From the NCBI GenBank assembly GCA_003491845.1, contig DNBN01000308.1, positions 1 through 6,075 of the forward strand: a stretch of DNA of 6,075 bases. Direction: 5' to 3'. Shown here piece after piece: positions 6,026-6,075 of the stretch (position 1 is its first letter; every line of letters starts with the position of its first letter). Under the pieces are notes generated by a model. The model was given only the letters and a program-made list of their open reading frames with translations. It did not search any database and was not told the DNA's origin. The translations under genes were made by a program, and so were the position numbers. The DNA is from Porticoccaceae bacterium (lineage in GTDB: Bacteria > Pseudomonadota > Gammaproteobacteria > Pseudomonadales > Porticoccaceae).

Positions 6026-6030
6026 TAAAA

Positions 6031-6062
6031 TTTACAAAAAAGAAGTATTTTTAAAGTGTAAA
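6031..6062 (-). repeat. AT-rich inverted repeat across the lptB stop (possible weak terminator/attenuator)
   Basis: TTTACA (6062-6057) is complementary to TGTAAA (6036-6031), and inside it AAAAA pairs with TTTTT around a TACTTC loop, leaving a CTTT bulge on the 5' side. The minus-strand bases that follow are TTTTATT. The form resembles an intrinsic terminator, but the stem has only two G-C pairs at best, so folding would be weak. It could partially separate lptB and rpoN transcription. Confidence 0.25.
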
Positions 6063-6075
6063 GTGCTCCCCAAGA
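6051..6075 (-). CDS. lptB: LptB C-terminal end (LPS export ATPase), remainder outside window
   Basis: In one minus-strand frame the last bases of the window read LGEHFTL followed by TAA (6053-6051). LptB, the cytoplasmic ATPase of the LPS export machine, typically ends in a YLGE-[DHQ]-F-[RT]-L pattern, and lptB lies directly upstream of rpoN across most gammaproteobacteria. Only seven codons are visible, so the call combines a short motif with conserved gene order. If correct, the lptB stop is 85 bp from the rpoN start. Confidence 0.72.

Noticed and set aside
1..6075. A novel defence, mobile or biosynthetic system
   Set aside because: Every long frame belongs to a known conserved housekeeping or regulatory family. 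No transposase, integrase, tRNA-like end, direct-repeat array or unexplained stretch over 125 bp was seen.

Overview
The window is a bacterial chromosomal segment carrying the conserved rpoN (sigma-54) / nitrogen-PTS operon of Gammaproteobacteria. All recognisable proteins have gammaproteobacterial relatives: short 95-residue HPF, RapZ with the GCTGGQHRSV motif, NPr directly after rapZ, DarP/YjgA and YhdP. The DNA is moderately AT-rich. The order lptB-rpoN-hpf-ptsN-rapZ-ptsO with mgtE and darP following recalls marine, Pseudomonas- or Cellvibrio-like lineages rather than enterics. The genus cannot be named from sequence reading alone.

Layout, read in the direction of the main operon (minus strand, right to left): the last seven codons and stop of lptB (6075-6051); an 85-bp AT-rich intergenic region with a near-perfect sigma-54 -24/-12 element overlapping a sigma-70-like -10 box; rpoN (5965-4433); hpf (4420-4133) behind a strong Shine-Dalgarno; ptsN (4124-3657); rapZ (3657-2740), overlapping ptsN as TAATG; ptsO/NPr (2722-2453); a 121-bp gap with weak promoter-like and dyad elements; mgtE (2331-991); and darP (991-482), overlapping mgtE as TAATG. 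On the plus strand, the 3' end of a yhdP-like gene (to 470) converges on darP with 11 bp between stop codons.

Functional reading: RpoN is the alternative sigma factor. PtsN (EIIA-Ntr) and PtsO (NPr) are two of the three proteins of the regulatory nitrogen PTS; EI-Ntr (PtsP) is not in the window. RapZ controls amino-sugar/envelope precursor metabolism in enterics. HPF dimerises idle ribosomes and DarP assists 50S assembly, so ribosome-state genes sit at two points of the cluster. MgtE, a Mg2+ channel/transporter, is placed directly before and apparently translationally coupled to darP. The flanking LptB (LPS export) and YhdP (AsmA-like phospholipid transport) are envelope functions.

No mobile element, RNA gene, CRISPR array or unrecognised coding system was seen. 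The most interesting signal is regulatory: a sigma-54 promoter-like element immediately before the sigma-54 gene, placed to overlap a housekeeping promoter. This suggests autoregulation of rpoN. It is an inference from motif match only.
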